Origin: Hippopus hippopus
Lineage: Eukaryota > Mollusca > Bivalvia > Cardiida > Cardiidae
Length of the DNA: 64,000 nt
NCBI GenBank assembly: GCA_946811185.2
Contig: OX328099.1
Coordinates: forward strand, 16,271,859-16,335,858
Direction of reading: 5' to 3'
Within the stretch, counting starts at the first letter, position 1. The number at the start of each line of letters is the position of its first letter. Under the pieces are notes generated by a model. The model was not told where the DNA came from, searched no databases, and saw only the letters and a list, made by a program, of their open reading frames with translations. This document shows, piece after piece, positions 29,936-41,471 of the stretch. The translations under genes and the position numbers were made by a program.

Positions 29936-30159
29936 TGAAAGTAGCATTTTACCAAACCATTCCCCACTATAGAGAGAGGTATTTGAGAAGATTGAGAAAA
30001 AAAAAGAACAAATTTCTGGTAACAAGCATTTCCCCTTCCCAATTCTGTTTTCTACCCATTCAAACGCTTACACCATCCTTTTGGCCATATTTAATTTGTC
30101 GTCTGAAATTGCTTTCGGCATAGAGAAGTAAAGAGTATTCACATTGGGTAAAGGGTTAG
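29936..30159 (+). mobile_element. Family B MITE, joined to an A element
   Basis: CATTTTACCAAACCATTCCCC start; the hairpin near 29986-30051 is worn. The right end GGGTAAAGGGTTAG meets the A element's CTCTTATCCTGCTAAG with one shared TTAG (from TTAA). Confidence 0.8.
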
Positions 30160-30369
30160 CTCTTATCCTGCTAAGTAGGTGAAATGAAACTTTTAAGCCG
30201 ATAGCAAAAAACCCGAATTTTGCTATTTCAAAGTTATCCTTAGAGGAAAAAATATCTCCTTATCGGACAGTGTAGATCCAAGATCAGACTGCACGTTCTG
30301 TGCAGTCTGATCTTGATCTACACTGTCCGCCAAAGGTCTTTTAGTCGCGCTTAGCAGCCAAAGGGTTAA
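30156..30369 (+). mobile_element. Family A TTAA MITE
   Basis: CTCTTATCCTGCTAAGTAGG start and GCTTAGCAGCCAAAGGGTTAA end. The hairpin at 30263-30330 is almost perfect (GACTGCACGTTCTGTGCAGTC). Confidence 0.92.
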
Positions 30370-30535
30370 GAATTAATTAGTCTTTCTTTACAACTAACAT
30401 CACTTTCAGACGGTACAAAGTACTAAAATGTTAAATCCCGGTTAATACCTAAAATATTTTCAAGGTGTATGCAATAAAGATCTATCGTTTTTATGTTCTT
30501 TGAATACACTTTTACATATAAACCCTTTCCTTTCC

Positions 30536-30730
30536 AATATTAACCTTTCGGGCTGTTCTGGACGGCAAATATCAAGATCAGGCAGTACAGAACGTGCAGC
30601 CTGATCTTTGATCTATACCGTCTGCTTCTTTAGTGAAGCCTTTAAAAGAAAAATCTTGTCCGAATTTCAGTAGATTGTATTTTCAGCGGTCGAAAGAGGT
30701 CTAGTTTATAGTTAAAGCGCTGAAAGAGTT
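30536..30730 (-). mobile_element. Family A MITE, GACGGCA subfamily
   Basis: Starts TTAACCTTTCGGGC and ends CGCTGAAAGAGTT. The hairpin at 30559-30625 carries GACGG and ATCAGGC in both arms. Confidence 0.82.
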
Positions 30731-31091
30731 CATTTAGATTCGCTGCACCTATGTCTTACAGTTTACATAAAATATTTACGCACACAGACTAATTTTTGGC
30801 ATCACTTATGCAAACAACTTGTAGGACTTTTCTTGCCGTTTCCTGACTTCTTTTTATTATTGAAACTCTTGATTTCCAGTGCCTTTAGGATGCTTGCATT
30901 TATCCGAAATTTGGATTCCAGGTAAAAAAAAAAAACAAATATCATGCTTTTTTCAAAGGGCACTTGTCATGGGTACTTGTTAGAATTGTTTGATTTTAGA
31001 CAATGCAGCTGCGCACCATTATCAAAGGTGTAGCGTAGAACTGAATTTCGGGAGATTCGACTGGGATAGGGATCTATTATTTAGAACTCTG
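30731..31091. other. No gene recognised
   Basis: AT-rich sequence with an A run near 30927; no supported feature. Confidence 0.4.
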
Positions 31092-31322
31092 TTTTGAGTC
31101 CCTACCAGACGATAAAACTATACACTGGTCTAAATTGAAACCATGTAAAGACGACCTATTTAATTTGTCTCGAAAGATGAAATGTGTCTTGGAAAAGGTG
31201 GAAAACATTGTGGGTAAAGGAGAAAATGCTGGTTACCAGCATTTTCTCCTTTTCCCACGATGTTTTCAAAAGCCTTTCACTGAAAGGTCAGAAACACAAT
31301 GGATTGTTTGATAAAGAGTTAA
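31092..31322 (-). mobile_element. Family B TTAA MITE
   Basis: Reverse copy, GAGTCCCTACCAGACGATAAAAC to TTTGATAAAGAGTTAA. The hairpin at 31203-31266 is nearly perfect (GCTGGTTACCAGC centre). Confidence 0.88.
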
Positions 31323-31689
31323 TTGCGACGAGACGTTTTGTTGAACGGAAATGCAGGGCGCCCTACATTTCCGGTTTAACAATAGCAGGACTGAAAACTG
31401 ACTGTTTCATTGGGTGCCGGATTAAACCCTGCGGGTGAAATGTCATACATGATTCCGCTAAGCAAACAGAGCAGTTAGAAATCTCCCCCAAAATGTCATC
31501 TCAACATTATTAATGAAATCAACCCGATTTCGAAAGTATTGTTCTTTTGCTATGAGCAACTTTCGCGTAGTTTGACATTTGAGTTAGGTTTCTATTTTCC
31601 TTTCGATGACGCTCATTGCGGTAGATTGACATTCCTCTCTTACAACCGAACACTGTTTCGACGACGTCTGGGGGAAAAAAAACAGCTAG

Positions 31690-31805
31690 ACGCTCGGAAT
31701 GAATGCTGTGCGAAGCACTGGTGAAAGAAACTCCAGGAAAGTGTGGATTGGTGGACTGGCCGCCGCGATATACTTAAATAATGTTGAAAACTATGTTTGA
31801 CAACG
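31690..31805 (+). mobile_element. SINE, 5'-truncated
   Basis: TGCTGTGCGAAGCACTGGTGAAAG, CCAGGAAAGTGTGG and CCGCCGCGATATAC with AATGTTGAAAAC. Same lineage as 34224 and 63190. Confidence 0.7.
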
Positions 31806-32083
31806 AACAATTTTTCCCTGTAGTCCTGAAATGTAGGCCTATATAGAACTTTGTTGTTATTGATTTCTTATAATATATCCTTGACGAAGAGTAAAGACCA
31901 CAGGATAAGACTGTACCTAACAAATATCCTTACAACGTAAAGAAGAAGAAGAAGACAAAGATCATCTCTGTTGTTCTTTTTCGCTTTTACTGCTCTGCCC
32001 GTAATTACATTTCCCACTCTTTCTCTCTCGCTTTAACTTTTGTCTTTCGGAGACCAACTGCATGCACGTCAAAAGTCGACAGT
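31806..32083. other. No gene recognised; GAA tract
   Basis: A short AAGAAGAAGAAG tract near 31940. No other supported feature. Confidence 0.4.
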
Positions 32084-32266
32084 TGGGTGCGTACTCATGA
32101 AGCTACAATTCTTAATTACATTCAAAGTCTGATTCTAGGTTTAGAAAGTAAAATAACTTCTGACTGGCTAAACCATTTGTGTCACTTCCAAATTTGGAAA
32201 ATTCTTGAGAATAATATCTAAGACTGGTCTTAAAAAGGGTTGAGGAATACGACCTCAGGGCAGCTA
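32084..32266. mobile_element. Family E MITE
   Basis: Left GGGTGCGTACTCATG and right TGAGGAATACGACC are worn TIRs. The centre keeps TTCTGACTGGCTAAACC and then GTGTCACTTCCAAATTTGG. Confidence 0.7.
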
Positions 32267-32732
32267 AAATCTCAGAAAATAATGTAATGTAAAATAAAAG
32301 TTTGTACCCACCCTCACCCCCTCCTCAACCGTTGTGAGATGAAATAATTCTTCTTTCAAAGATAACAATCTCTTGCCTCAAAGATGATTGACTTACAGAA
32401 ATGGAAAACCACAGCTTATTTGCATCTTGGCGTTTCGCTGCATACGTTTGGGGGTATAATTAGATCGCTGGAATAGAACATCTAGTAAAACTTCGGCACG
32501 CAATGTTTGACACGTTTTATCCTTTTTATCTGAAAATGCTGCACAAACGGTTCTATGAAGTGTCTTGCACAAAGCTAGTTTATTACCGTGTAATATTTGT
32601 CGAAAAAAATAGGCCGTGGATTTTTCGAGGGCTCCTTATGGGGGTGGGATGTTGGAAGGGTTTGATGGATGTGTGGGGAGAGCACGAAATATACTCGTAA
32701 GTCAGTGTATATCAAAGACCAACAGCACTCTC
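32267..32732. other. No gene recognised
   Basis: No foldback element. The plus-strand frame 32503-32700 has no recognisable domain. Confidence 0.4.
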
Positions 32733-32958
32733 TACACCCTTTACCACACAATGCCGACTTCTAACGACCTTGGGAAAGAAGCCTTTTAAAAACATTGAGG
32801 GAAAAGGAGAAATGCTGGTAACCAGCAATTCTCCTTTTCCCACAATGTTTTCTACCCTATCAAAGAAACATAGCACCATTTGAGCCACATTGAAATTGTC
32901 GTCTGCAAATGCTTTAAATTTGGACAAGGCTTAAATTTTGTCGTCTGGTAAAGGGTTA
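32733..32958 (+). mobile_element. Family B TTAA MITE
   Basis: CACCCTTTACCACACAATGCCG start and GTCGTCTGGTAAAGGGTTAA end. The hairpin at 32788-32849 reads GGAGAAATGCTGGTA / CCAGCAATTCTCC. Confidence 0.9.
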
Positions 32959-32998
32959 AGACTGTGATCTTAATCTACATTGTCTGCAAAAAAAAAAT
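32955..32998. mobile_element. Family A arm fragment sharing the B TTAA
   Basis: TTAAGACTGTGATCTTAATC and TACATTGTCTGCAAAA match the second hairpin arm and border of an A element, starting exactly at the TTAA that closes the B element. Confidence 0.6.
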
Positions 32999-33179
32999 CA
33001 TCGAAACTGCATTCGGCACTATGGAAATTGGCGTCAAGTAATCAAAGTACTAAGCCACTTTTTTGTATACTACTTTAAGGTACCATTAATATAAAATTCT
33101 TGACTGTAAGTGAGGATGTACTGTCACGTGGTTTGGACGTACTAATTTTGTCATTTTTCATCGGAAAATGATAAAGGAT

Positions 33180-33406
33180 TTAAGCCTTAACTGAACAATC
33201 CGACGTTTAAACGAACCAGAAAAGAAAGGCACTCGAAAACATTATTGGAAAAGAAGAATTATGCTTGTAACCAACATTTTCTTCTTTATTACAATGTTTC
33301 TTTTCTTTCAAAGGCAAATTATAGCATTTGAGTTAAATTTAAATTATCCTCTGCCCACGCTTAAGTTCGAACAAGTTCGAATTTCTGTTGTTCCGTAAAG
33401 TGTTAA
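33180..33406 (+). mobile_element. Family B TTAA MITE
   Basis: TTAAGCCTTAACTGAACAATCCG start and CCGTAAAGTGTTAA end. The hairpin is worn (AAGAAGAATTATGCTTGTA / ACCAACATTTTCTTC). Confidence 0.8.
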
Positions 33407-33757
33407 TTTTTTGTTTGCTTTGCTTTCACCTTGGGCGAGTCTAAGACACAGTCCTTTGGTAAAGTTAAAACGGGTTCATGCTATTTAAAAAGGGTCCATT
33501 AAAAACCCCACTATTATTAATAATTCGCAAAATCTTATTTTTATAACAACAATGTTGGTGTGGACCGATCGCATTTCCGATATCCGAACATTTTCAGGAT
33601 CATTTTCAAAGTGCTGATACTATCTAGGCTAGAACATTGGTCGATGAAAGTGATTGGTATTTATTTCCATTAGCATCAAAGCGGCCTGTGTATATTCATT
33701 TACAATGAACGTGTTTTATCCAGGACCTTTAACACTTAGTCCTGCATGGTTTTTGCT
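33407..33757. other. No gene recognised
   Basis: AT-rich sequence with no feature that I can support. Confidence 0.4.
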
Positions 33758-33981
33758 TGACACTCTGTACCAAACAACAAAATTTTGGACTTGCTCAAAT
33801 CTAGCACATTTGCAAACAAATTCGATGTGGTTCAAATTACTAGATTTCTTTTTGACGAGATATAAAACGATGTGGGAAAAGGAGAAAATGCTGGTTACCA
33901 GCACTTTCTCCTTTTTTCACAATGTTTTGAAAAACCTTCTTGTTCAGGGTCGTAAAACTCGAGTTTGTGTGGTAAAGGGTT
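33758..33981 (-). mobile_element. Family B MITE
   Basis: CTCTGTACCAAACAACAAAATTTTGG start and GTGTGGTAAAGGGTTGA end (worn TTAA). The hairpin is at 33868-33926. Confidence 0.87.
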
Positions 33982-34223
33982 GATTCCTGATATCGTTTTA
34001 TCTACCAAAATCAGACAGTCGTTGTTGTTATAGATTATAGGCTTTTAGTTCTGTTATCTCATTTGGACATGTTCCCCTTGGAGCTTTTTTATTTTGATCC
34101 ATTCTTTATGCCTTATTTGGTAAATAATGAGGATTGAATTTATTAGGTGTTTAACACTCTACAAAAATATACCATGTTTCATTCAAAAGTTAACCTAGTA
34201 TTCGTAGCCTTACCCTAAGGTCC

Positions 34224-34498
34224 GAGCCCGGTAGCTCAGTGGGCTTGAAACTACGGGGTCGCGCTAGTTGGAGCGCAAAGCTCGGCCAAGTACTTCTCAA
34301 AGAATGCTACAGCATTCATTCCCTCCTCACCACTGAACGTTATTGCGATGGTGGTTATTTGGGAAATCAGAAATGGCTTTCAAAGGATATTATGCGAAGA
34401 ACTGGTAAAAGAGACTCAAGGAAAGCATAGATAGGTATACTGGCCTTCGCGATATAACTAAAAAAAAAAAGCGTTGAAAGCGCTTTTAAACACCTTCA
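34224..34498 (+). mobile_element. tRNA-derived SINE, third lineage
   Basis: GAGCCCGGTAGCTCAGTGGGC has a good A box; the B box is decayed (TGCGATGGTGGTTA region). Downstream GAAGAACTGGTAAAAGAGAC, TTCGCGATATAAC and GCGTTGAAAGCGC form the tail. Confidence 0.75.
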
Positions 34499-34682
34499 CA
34501 AAACCGTTAACCCTTAAACTGCTGAGTAAATAGATGAAATTTTCTAACCGAAAATAAAAAACCCAAAATGTCGAAAGAGCTCAAATGAACTAAAAGAGTT
34601 AAAACATCTGACGGGAGCGTAAGATCTCGGTAACGCAGTTGTGGAGCAAATGTAAAAGGTGATAAAATTGCATTTTTATAAT

Positions 34683-34944
34683 TGAGTCATGCTGTGTGAC
34701 AAGGGGGCTTAATGCACCTGCAAAAGGTGTCGACTCATTTTTATCCGCGCAGTCAGCGCATGCTTACCTGGGCCAAAACCTTTTGCTATTCGTAAATTTT
34801 CTGCTTGTCGAAGGACTAGAGTACCTCATGATTAAGTCGTTGTTATACAGAATGGATGTTATGGAACCATAATTATGTAATTACTTGCTCGGTATCGGGC
34901 ATCAGGGAGATGCATTAAGCCCCTTTTGCCAGAGCATGGCTTAT
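34683..34944 (+). mobile_element. Family C MITE
   Basis: TTGAGTCATGCTGTGTGAC start and TTGCCAGAGCATGGCTT end; worn hairpin ATCCGCGCAGTCAGCGCATGC. Full-length. Confidence 0.85.
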
Positions 34945-34964
34945 AGTAAGACAATAAGAAATTT

Positions 34965-35089
34965 GGTAGAAACATTGCGGGAAAAGAAGAAAATGCTGAT
35001 TACCAGCATTTTCTTCTTTTACAACGATGTTTTCTAAAGGCTTCTCCCTCAGGGTCGTTAAAAGTCGGGGTTGTGTGCTAAATGGTTAA
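34965..35089 (-). mobile_element. Family B MITE, truncated next to C
   Basis: The hairpin at 34968-35034 (AAGAAGAAAATG / CATTTTCTTCTT, a mirrored G-to-A change) and the terminal GTGTGCTAAATGGTTAA are present. The long flank is missing. Confidence 0.78.
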
Positions 35090-35695
35090 AGTCGCTTACT
35101 GTGAATTTGTTTAATATCAAAATAAGTGAAAGGAAAAGCAAAAAAAATTTTTACAGATAAATTATTCATTTGGGATCTTAAATTTAACAAGAATGCTCGG
35201 AAAGCATTATTGTATTGTATTCCCTTTACGACATTTCCCAATAATTTGTTGTCAGCTTGCGATGATCAAAAGTAACCCTCCTCAGCAATTACTGACTATT
35301 TTCTTCATGAAAATAAGGGTATGTTTGCAAGTACAAAGAAAGCAATAAACATCATTTTCGACTGATCTTTAGTGGTCAGTACTTTTGATTTTGTACATAG
35401 TGATCTTCTGGAAACGTTGTAGATTTCTGTCGAAACTTGATAAATTAAATCACTGCCTCCTAAAATGAATTGGCTGCAGATCACTTTGAAAATAGAAATT
35501 GTAAACTATGGATTCCGACATTAATACAGTTTCAATATCGTGACCGAAGGCGAACATTTTCTCGATTTTAGCAATTTATCGTTTCGTAATACTGTTTTCT
35601 ATTAGATGAACGATATATTTAACTACTACCACCGAACAAAAGAGTAGTTTATAATTTCTTGTACGGATGAGTGTTTTCCTTGGCGTTCTATTTGC
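35090..35695. other. No gene recognised
   Basis: About 600 bp of AT-rich sequence without a foldback element or supported ORF. Confidence 0.5.
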
Positions 35696-35924
35696 TTAAA
35701 CCTTTACCACAAAATTCCGAGTTTTAACGACCTTGAGGAAGAAGCCTTTTGAAAAGATTGTGGGAAAAGGAGAAAATGCTGGTAACCACCATTTTCTCCT
35801 TTTCTCACAGTGTTTTTCACCCTTTGAGAGACAAATTCCACAAGTTGAGCTACATACAATTTGTCGTCTGCAGAAGCTTTCAATGCCGAAGTGTAAAAAA
35901 TTTTGTCGTTTGGTAAAAAGTTAA
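35696..35924 (+). mobile_element. Family B TTAA MITE, full length
   Basis: 229 bp from TTAAACCTTTACCACAAAATTCCG to TCGTTTGGTAAAAAGTTAA, with a hairpin at 35753-35815. Confidence 0.92.
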
Positions 35925-36089
35925 TATCCATGAATTTATAAACTGAAAATTATTGGAAAATGATAAGTATGCCTATTCTTTTATCATTTCACAACAGTAG
36001 TTTATGACAAATACGTATCGCAAAGATGAACATAAATTTGACTCCGTTCACTTGAGAAAGAAGTCTGTGGCTTGAAATAAGTGCCGTGC

Positions 36090-36185
36090 GTATCCCTGGT
36101 AGGAACAATGGGGACGCGTGAATAGATGCACCGATCGCTTTGATATAAGAGATATAGTTAAAAAACTGGGTGAAACACCAAAGTA
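36090..36185 (+). mobile_element. SINE tail relic
   Basis: GCCGTGCGTATCCCTGGTAGG, TCGCTTTGATATAAG and GGGTGAAACACC resemble the worn end of the 34224-type SINE. Confidence 0.4.
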
Positions 36186-36325
36186 CAGTAAAAGAAATAT
36201 AGCATTATATTTAAGAATTGAAGCTGAATACTGACACCTTTTCGTGTTGGAATTCAGAAATTGACGCGTTTTGATAAGAAGACAGAATTTCGTAAATTAC
36301 CGGATCAGACATATCTTCTTGAGCC

Positions 36326-36559
36326 TTAACTCTTTTCTAAACGACAAAATTTTCGACTGGTCAAAATTGAAAGCATTTGCAGACGACAATTGAAATGTGA
36401 CTGAAAAAAAAAAATGAAATTTGTTTTTGAAAGGGTAGAAAAAATTAAGGGAAAAGGAGAAAATGCTGGTTACCAGCATTTTCTCCTTTTCCAACAATGT
36501 TTTCAAAAGGCTTCTTTCACAGGGTCGATAAAACCAGGGATTGTTTGGTAAAGGGTTAA
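36326..36559 (-). mobile_element. Family B TTAA MITE, full length
   Basis: TTAACTCTTTTCTAAACGAC to GTTTGGTAAAGGGTTAA. The hairpin is at 36440-36500 and a 10-A run lies in the long flank. Confidence 0.92.
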
Positions 36560-36678
36560 CCTTATTAATTCTGTCCGTCAATTCGGAAATTTGTAAGTAC
36601 GTAAGAGATAGATAAGAGGAAATTGGAATTATATTTAATTAGACAGGGAACCGAGAGAATTTATGTGTTGTTGCTTTT

Positions 36679-36885
36679 TCAACCTTTACCAAACAAATAC
36701 TCTTAAAAGCTCTGGAAAACATAGTGGGAAAAGGAGAAAATGCTGGTAACCAGCATTTTCTCCTTTTCCCACGATGTTTTTTACTCTTTTGAATTAGAAA
36801 TAGAACGATTTAGGTAATATTTAATTTGTCGTCTGCAAATGCTTCCAATAGGGACGAGTCCAACTTTTCTGTCGCCTGTTATAGA
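36679..36885 (+). mobile_element. Family B MITE
   Basis: CAACCTTTACCAAACAAATAC start. The hairpin at 36715-36780 is perfect over the GGGAAAAGGAGAAAATGCTGG part. The right end is worn (GTCGCCTGTTATAGAC) and the left flank is shortened. Confidence 0.85.
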
Positions 36886-37297
36886 CTTCAAAGTGAGGTC
36901 GTAATTTCCGCCAAGAACTTCACGAATTACGATATCGGTTGAAGATGTGTGTGTTAGTTAATTGACTTTTAACCTACCTTAAATATATGTGGTTGTTTTG
37001 TGCTTAATGTTGTGTTCAACAATATTGTGGGTATACCACGGAAGCCACAGAGGCTTGTCTATGGATTCCCAGAGTATCTTTATCGAGTAATCTGCAAACA
37101 ATTCTCCTTTAACCACTGACGGCTTTCTTACATGAAAAGGCGAAATAATATGTAGAGGGGGTACCTGAAAAGTCCCGTCGTGATGACTTGCATTCTATAT
37201 ACTAGTAATCTCAGAACATATGCAATTAGCAGAGGAAACCCCTTCACCAAAATTACAACCACAATGCTGTGACCCCTCTATTTAAACAAATAATAAC

Positions 37298-37558
37298 GAG
37301 CCATGCTTCGTGAAAAAGAGAGCTCAGTGCATCTTCAAAAAGTATCGACTGATGTCAGCCTGCGCAGTCTGCGCAAGCTGACCTGGGTTGAACTTTTTTG
37401 CTATTGGGTCAATTTTCTGCATATCCAAGGCCCATTTTACCTCATGGTTTAGTCGGTTGTAAGAAAAAATGGATTTTATCCCCATGATTATGTGACGACT
37501 TCCTTTGTATAATGCATCACGGAGATGCGTTAAACCCCGTTTGCCAGACCATGGCTCA
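37298..37558 (+). mobile_element. Family C MITE
   Basis: GAGCCATGCTTCGTG start and GCCAGACCATGGCTC end. The hairpin TGTCAGCCTGCGCAG / CTGCGCAAGCTGACC is at about 37350-37393. It forms an inverted pair with the copy at 37766. Confidence 0.9.
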
Positions 37559-37765
37559 TTTAATAATTATGAAAATGATTTTAAAAATGAGTCAAATTCG
37601 AATGACTCAGTACTATATACCTAACCTAAAGATCCAATAGATAGCGTAACACAATTACTTTTCTCTGCGGCAGTTCGTACATTTTGTTGATAGTAATTCT
37701 CCCTTCCATCACTGCCGTCTTTGCTTGGAAATTCTGGAAAAAAGCAACTCTGAAAGTAAAATAGT

Positions 37766-38031
37766 TGAGCTATGCTGAGGCAAAAGTGTGGGTTTCATCC
37801 AACTGTGTGATGCATTAGACCAAGAAATTCATCACATAATTATGGATCCATAAAATCCATTTATTCTAACAACCGGCTGAATACTGAGGTAGAATGTCCT
37901 TAGACATGCAGAAAATTTACCAAAATCAAAAAGGTTTGACCCAGGTCAGCCTGTGCGGACTTCGCAGGCTGACCTTGGTCGATTCTTTTTTGCAGATGCA
38001 TTAAACCCTCGTTTTACAGAGCATGGTTCAT
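37766..38031 (-). mobile_element. Family C MITE
   Basis: TGAGCTATGCTGAGG start and ACAGAGCATGGTTCA end; hairpin CCCAGGTCAGCCTGTGC / CGCAGGCTGACCTTGG. Reverse orientation, 207 bp from its partner. Confidence 0.9.
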
Positions 38032-38473
38032 TTGTTTTTGCCTCACTTCAAGCTTGAAACTGCTTGTTGAATTTATTCTGCACTCTGTGGGTTAGGTTAT
38101 TAGGTGAAAGCATTAATAATTTCATGTGACTTAAATACTTAAATCTAAAACTGAACGTCGCATCCTTACAAATTCATAATTCCTCAAACGGCTGACAGGC
38201 TAAGACATTGATTACATCACGAGTTTCTGTCTGGCAAAAAGTGCCATAAATTTAACGATATCCTGATGGGACACAATCCAGTGACAGGAACATATGTTTC
38301 TTTAGCAACCGTTGTCACGCTAAAATATTTTGTATAAGTCAGATTGAATTATCAATTATACACAGCAGTTCTAAGTTTATAGTCGATTGTAATTTTTCCT
38401 TTGACGTCGATTGCAGTTTCGCAATATCTCATACGTTAAAGAAGTACTTGAAGAAAGCACAAACCAACTGTAC
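38032..38473. other. No gene recognised
   Basis: AT-rich sequence with no feature that I can support. Confidence 0.4.
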
Positions 38474-38690
38474 TAACCTTCTCTTAGACGACAAAAAAAA
38501 AAATTACTTGTCCTTACCGAGAGCATTTGCAAACTACAAATCACATGTTCCTCAAATAATAAGATTTCTCTTTGTAAGTGTACAAAACATTGTATGAAAA
38601 GGATTTCCCCCCCCCCCTTTTTTTTCCCACAATGCTTTCAAAGAACGGCTTAGACAGGGGCCGTAAAAGCCATGATTTTATTTTTTAAAA
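38474..38690 (-). mobile_element. Family B MITE, hairpin replaced by C and T runs
   Basis: The reverse long flank (GAGAGCATTTGCAAACTACAAATC) leads to ACATTGTATGAAAAGGATTT, a 13-C run (38607-38619), a T run and then CCCACAATGCTTTCAAAG. The inner hairpin has been lost. Confidence 0.7.
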
Positions 38691-38704
38691 AAGTGAAGTG
38701 TACT

Positions 38705-38771
38705 GCACCGTATCGTATAGTGTATTGTAGTCTAGTGTAGTATACTATAGTATAGTATAGTATACTATAGC
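38705..38771. repeat. TATAG / TAGTG simple repeat
   Basis: Repeated AGTGTA, ATAGT and TACTATAG motifs, with local palindromes GTATACTATAG. Confidence 0.8.
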
Positions 38772-39069
38772 AATGACTAAGTTCGTCTTAAAACAATCGC
38801 CTGTGCAATTTATGCACGTTTTCTTCTGTTTAATCTTGAACTACACCGTCCTCGACAGATACAGAAGTAATTTTGGCGTCGGTTTTGAGAGCTTCTACTC
38901 TATTAGTATTCGAACAGTTGATTAAAAAACGAACTCCTTCTTAACGACCTTTTCGCTTGCATGATTGATGAAGAAAAACGTTCAAAACTCAGACTGGTAG
39001 CATCACAAATATACGTTAACAATCTGCCGCTGTGAAAAATATTTACACCAGTAGAAAATGGACTCCCCA

Positions 39070-39161
39070 GTCCATATTCTACGTAAAAAAAAGGGACTGT
39101 CGGGTCCATTGTCTAGATAGAATATGGACCGAAGAGTACATTTTTTACGTAGAGTATGGAC
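39070..39161. repeat. Inverted repeat with 21-bp arms
   Basis: GTCCATATTCTACGTAAAA (39070) pairs with TTTTACGTAGAGTATGGAC (to 39161) with one mismatch, around a 50-nt spacer that contains AGAATATGGACC once more. The 138-codon plus-strand frame here crosses this repeat and is not supported otherwise. Confidence 0.75.
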
Positions 39162-39513
39162 CAGAAAGAACAAATTCGTCATTACACCAGAACAAATTGT
39201 TCAGAAATGGTCAAGTGGTCAAGCGGCCATTCTGTTGTCTGATAAGGTCGAATTTGCCTCATTATTTCTTTTGTTCGTCTAGACGCATCTTCTATTACTT
39301 CAGTTTTGTCAGACAATTTATCAATAACCGCTCAACTTATTCTAGAAATATTGCTGTTACGTGTAAGCGATGCGTATACGCTTTCAAGTGTTATGGCTTT
39401 AATGATGCTTTCTTCGAATGCGTAAATGAAAATCTTTTTTCCTGGTAACCACATGTAAAAAAAGTTATATAATGATAAGTATGTAAGCCATTTACTCTTT
39501 CAGCGCTAAATAT

Positions 39514-39763
39514 ATGAGTTATGTTCCATAAGAAGGGGGTTTAATGCATCTGCAAAACGTATCGACTTATGTCAGCCTGCGCAGCCGTGCAGGCTGACAT
39601 GAGTGGAAACTTTTTGCTATGTGTAAATGTTCTACATTTCTTTGAACCATTCCAGTTGGTTGTTAGACAAAATGGATTTAACAGTTCCATAATTATATGA
39701 TGACCTGCTCGGTATAATGCACCACAGAGATCAACTAACCCCCTTTTACCAGAGTGCCGCTCA
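39514..39763 (+). mobile_element. Family C MITE
   Basis: TGAGTTATGTTCCATAAG start and CCAGAGTGCCGCTCA end. The hairpin CTTATGTCAGCCTGCGCAG / CGTGCAGGCTGACATGAG has CTTATG / CATGAG outer arms rather than CCCAGG / CCTGGG. Confidence 0.85.
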
Positions 39764-39866
39764 ATCATCACAACCTCGACCTTTTTTGGAGGCTTTTTCG
39801 ACGACTGAACATACAATCTTTTGAAACCCAGAAGGATGTTTGTTTCACAGGCTTGAATAGACAAAC

Positions 39867-39925
39867 GAACGATGTAGATCCAAGATCTGACTGTACGTTC
39901 TGTGCAGTTTGACCTTGATCTCCCC
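39867..39925. mobile_element. Family A hairpin, degraded
   Basis: GATGTAGATCCAAGATCTG pairs with the arm GCAGTTTGACCTTGATC. Ends are not identified. Confidence 0.65.
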
Positions 39926-41389
39926 TTTTCGAACATAGCGTTGAAAGGTTGAAGGAAATAGACAAAGTTCATCCAGACATTTTTATGTTGGTTTCTTAAT
40001 AAAGATTTGCTTCTTCCGAACATTAGTCATGGTGATACGGGTATGAATGGGCATGTTTCATCCTGAATTGCTTCAGTTTCATCCTGAATTGCTTCAGTTT
40101 CATCTGAACAAAGGTTAAAGATATAGGCAGTTGGGATTATTAATGTTGTTCCCGGCCTTACGAATAGAAGTTTTGTACTCCTCTGAAGTAAAGCATATTA
40201 AGCTGTCCGAAAGCCATCGGCTAGACATTTGGTCTTCATGTACCTATAGCATTGTTTACCAATATACTTGATAGCTTTTTTCTGATGGTCACAAGTTCAG
40301 CAGTGTTTGATTACACCATGCTGTAATTAATGTAAAGTGTGTTAAATAATGGATGCTATCACTCTGTTATTACTCCTTGTTTACTCTCTCCCTAGAGGTT
40401 TTGGTATGAACGTCTGTTGAATGTTGGTCGGACAACAACAAAAGTCCCCTATTTTAGCAGATAATGCCATAATTACAGAAACCGGGGAAAAAACAATTAT
40501 GTGAAATCGAAACCATGTCCTCCGCACTTTGACAAGTGAAATATAAAGCTTTCGAGTATGGATGAATGCATTATTGAGTCACATGACTTTATATTCTCTT
40601 GAACAATTTTGGCTTTCAACTTTACAGTTTTCGCTGTTGAATAACAACAATGGTTTTAGCATAAATTTATTTCGATAAATCTAATCATGCTTGAATTTAC
40701 AGCGGAAAAGTTCGACAGGATGAAGCGACGCCGTTATGTGACACACGTGTCAAACATCTGTATTGACTCCTATCAAGTGCAAATGTGACGTCATCATTTC
40801 AAGCCATACCAATTTCCGGTAGAATTAAAGTGCAGTCACTCAATACAGGTGGTTCCCTTCAAAAGTATTGTATCGATTCATGATCATGACTTGTGACTCA
40901 TGAATTTGTCATGACCTGTCAACCATATTGAGCCATCATCATTTATTGATTTTTACATTTGCCTTTTAACATTTATTTCGATTCTCCCCTTTCACTTAGT
41001 CATATTTTATTGATATGCATTAACAATGCATGGTGCGCGACCGTCTGCAGCATGGTGTGAGGCTATTTGAAACCCCCTTCCTTCACAGATAATATCAAGA
41101 ATCATTTCAACCTGTTTTCAGACTGGTTGCTATGCAAGTTTTTCTTTATACAATTCATGTTGTGTAAAGAACAATACGGTGAAATGGTGTATAGCTGTTT
41201 TGCTGAAAATCCTTCGTATTTCTTATTTTAAAATTTTATTTTCTGACTTAGTTTCAGGTAGAAATAAGTGAAAGCGCGTTCAAGCACGAGATCGCTTGAC
41301 TTGGCACCATTGGTGCTTGAAGGCATTAATGTACGTCTTGAATGCGGCATTAACCATTCTCCTGTCGTTGGCAACCATGGATGTGTTCT
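39926..41389. other. No gene; 21-bp repeat and one CRE-like palindrome
   Basis: About 1.4 kb without a MITE. It has two and a half copies of a 21-bp unit GTTTCATCCTGAATTGCTTCA at 40055-40105. A perfect TGACGTCA lies at 40786-40793; alone it is weak evidence of a regulatory site. Confidence 0.5.
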
Positions 41390-41455
41390 GCGGAGAGTAT
41401 AAAGCAAGGTCGGCCTGCACATGCGTGCAGTCTGATCTTGCTGTACATTCTCCGC
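41390..41455. mobile_element. Family A hairpin with strongly covaried arms
   Basis: Outer arms GCGGAGA / TCTCCGC and inner AGCAAG / CTTGCT replace the usual GCGGACA / TGTCCGC and ATCAAG / CTTGAT. At least two changes are matched in the two arms. A SINE begins about 17 bp downstream. Confidence 0.8.
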
Positions 41456-41471
41456 TGCTTCATCAGTTGCA

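Noticed and set aside
30263..30330. A microRNA precursor
   Set aside because: The hairpin length fits, but it is the core of a high-copy TTAA MITE; without small-RNA reads it should not be called a miRNA gene.
39032..39448. 138-codon plus-strand frame as a gene
   Set aside because: It starts in an inverted repeat, has a low-complexity composition and no supporting splice or poly(A) signals.
40786..40793. CRE regulatory element
   Set aside because: A single TGACGTCA with no promoter or gene next to it is weak evidence.
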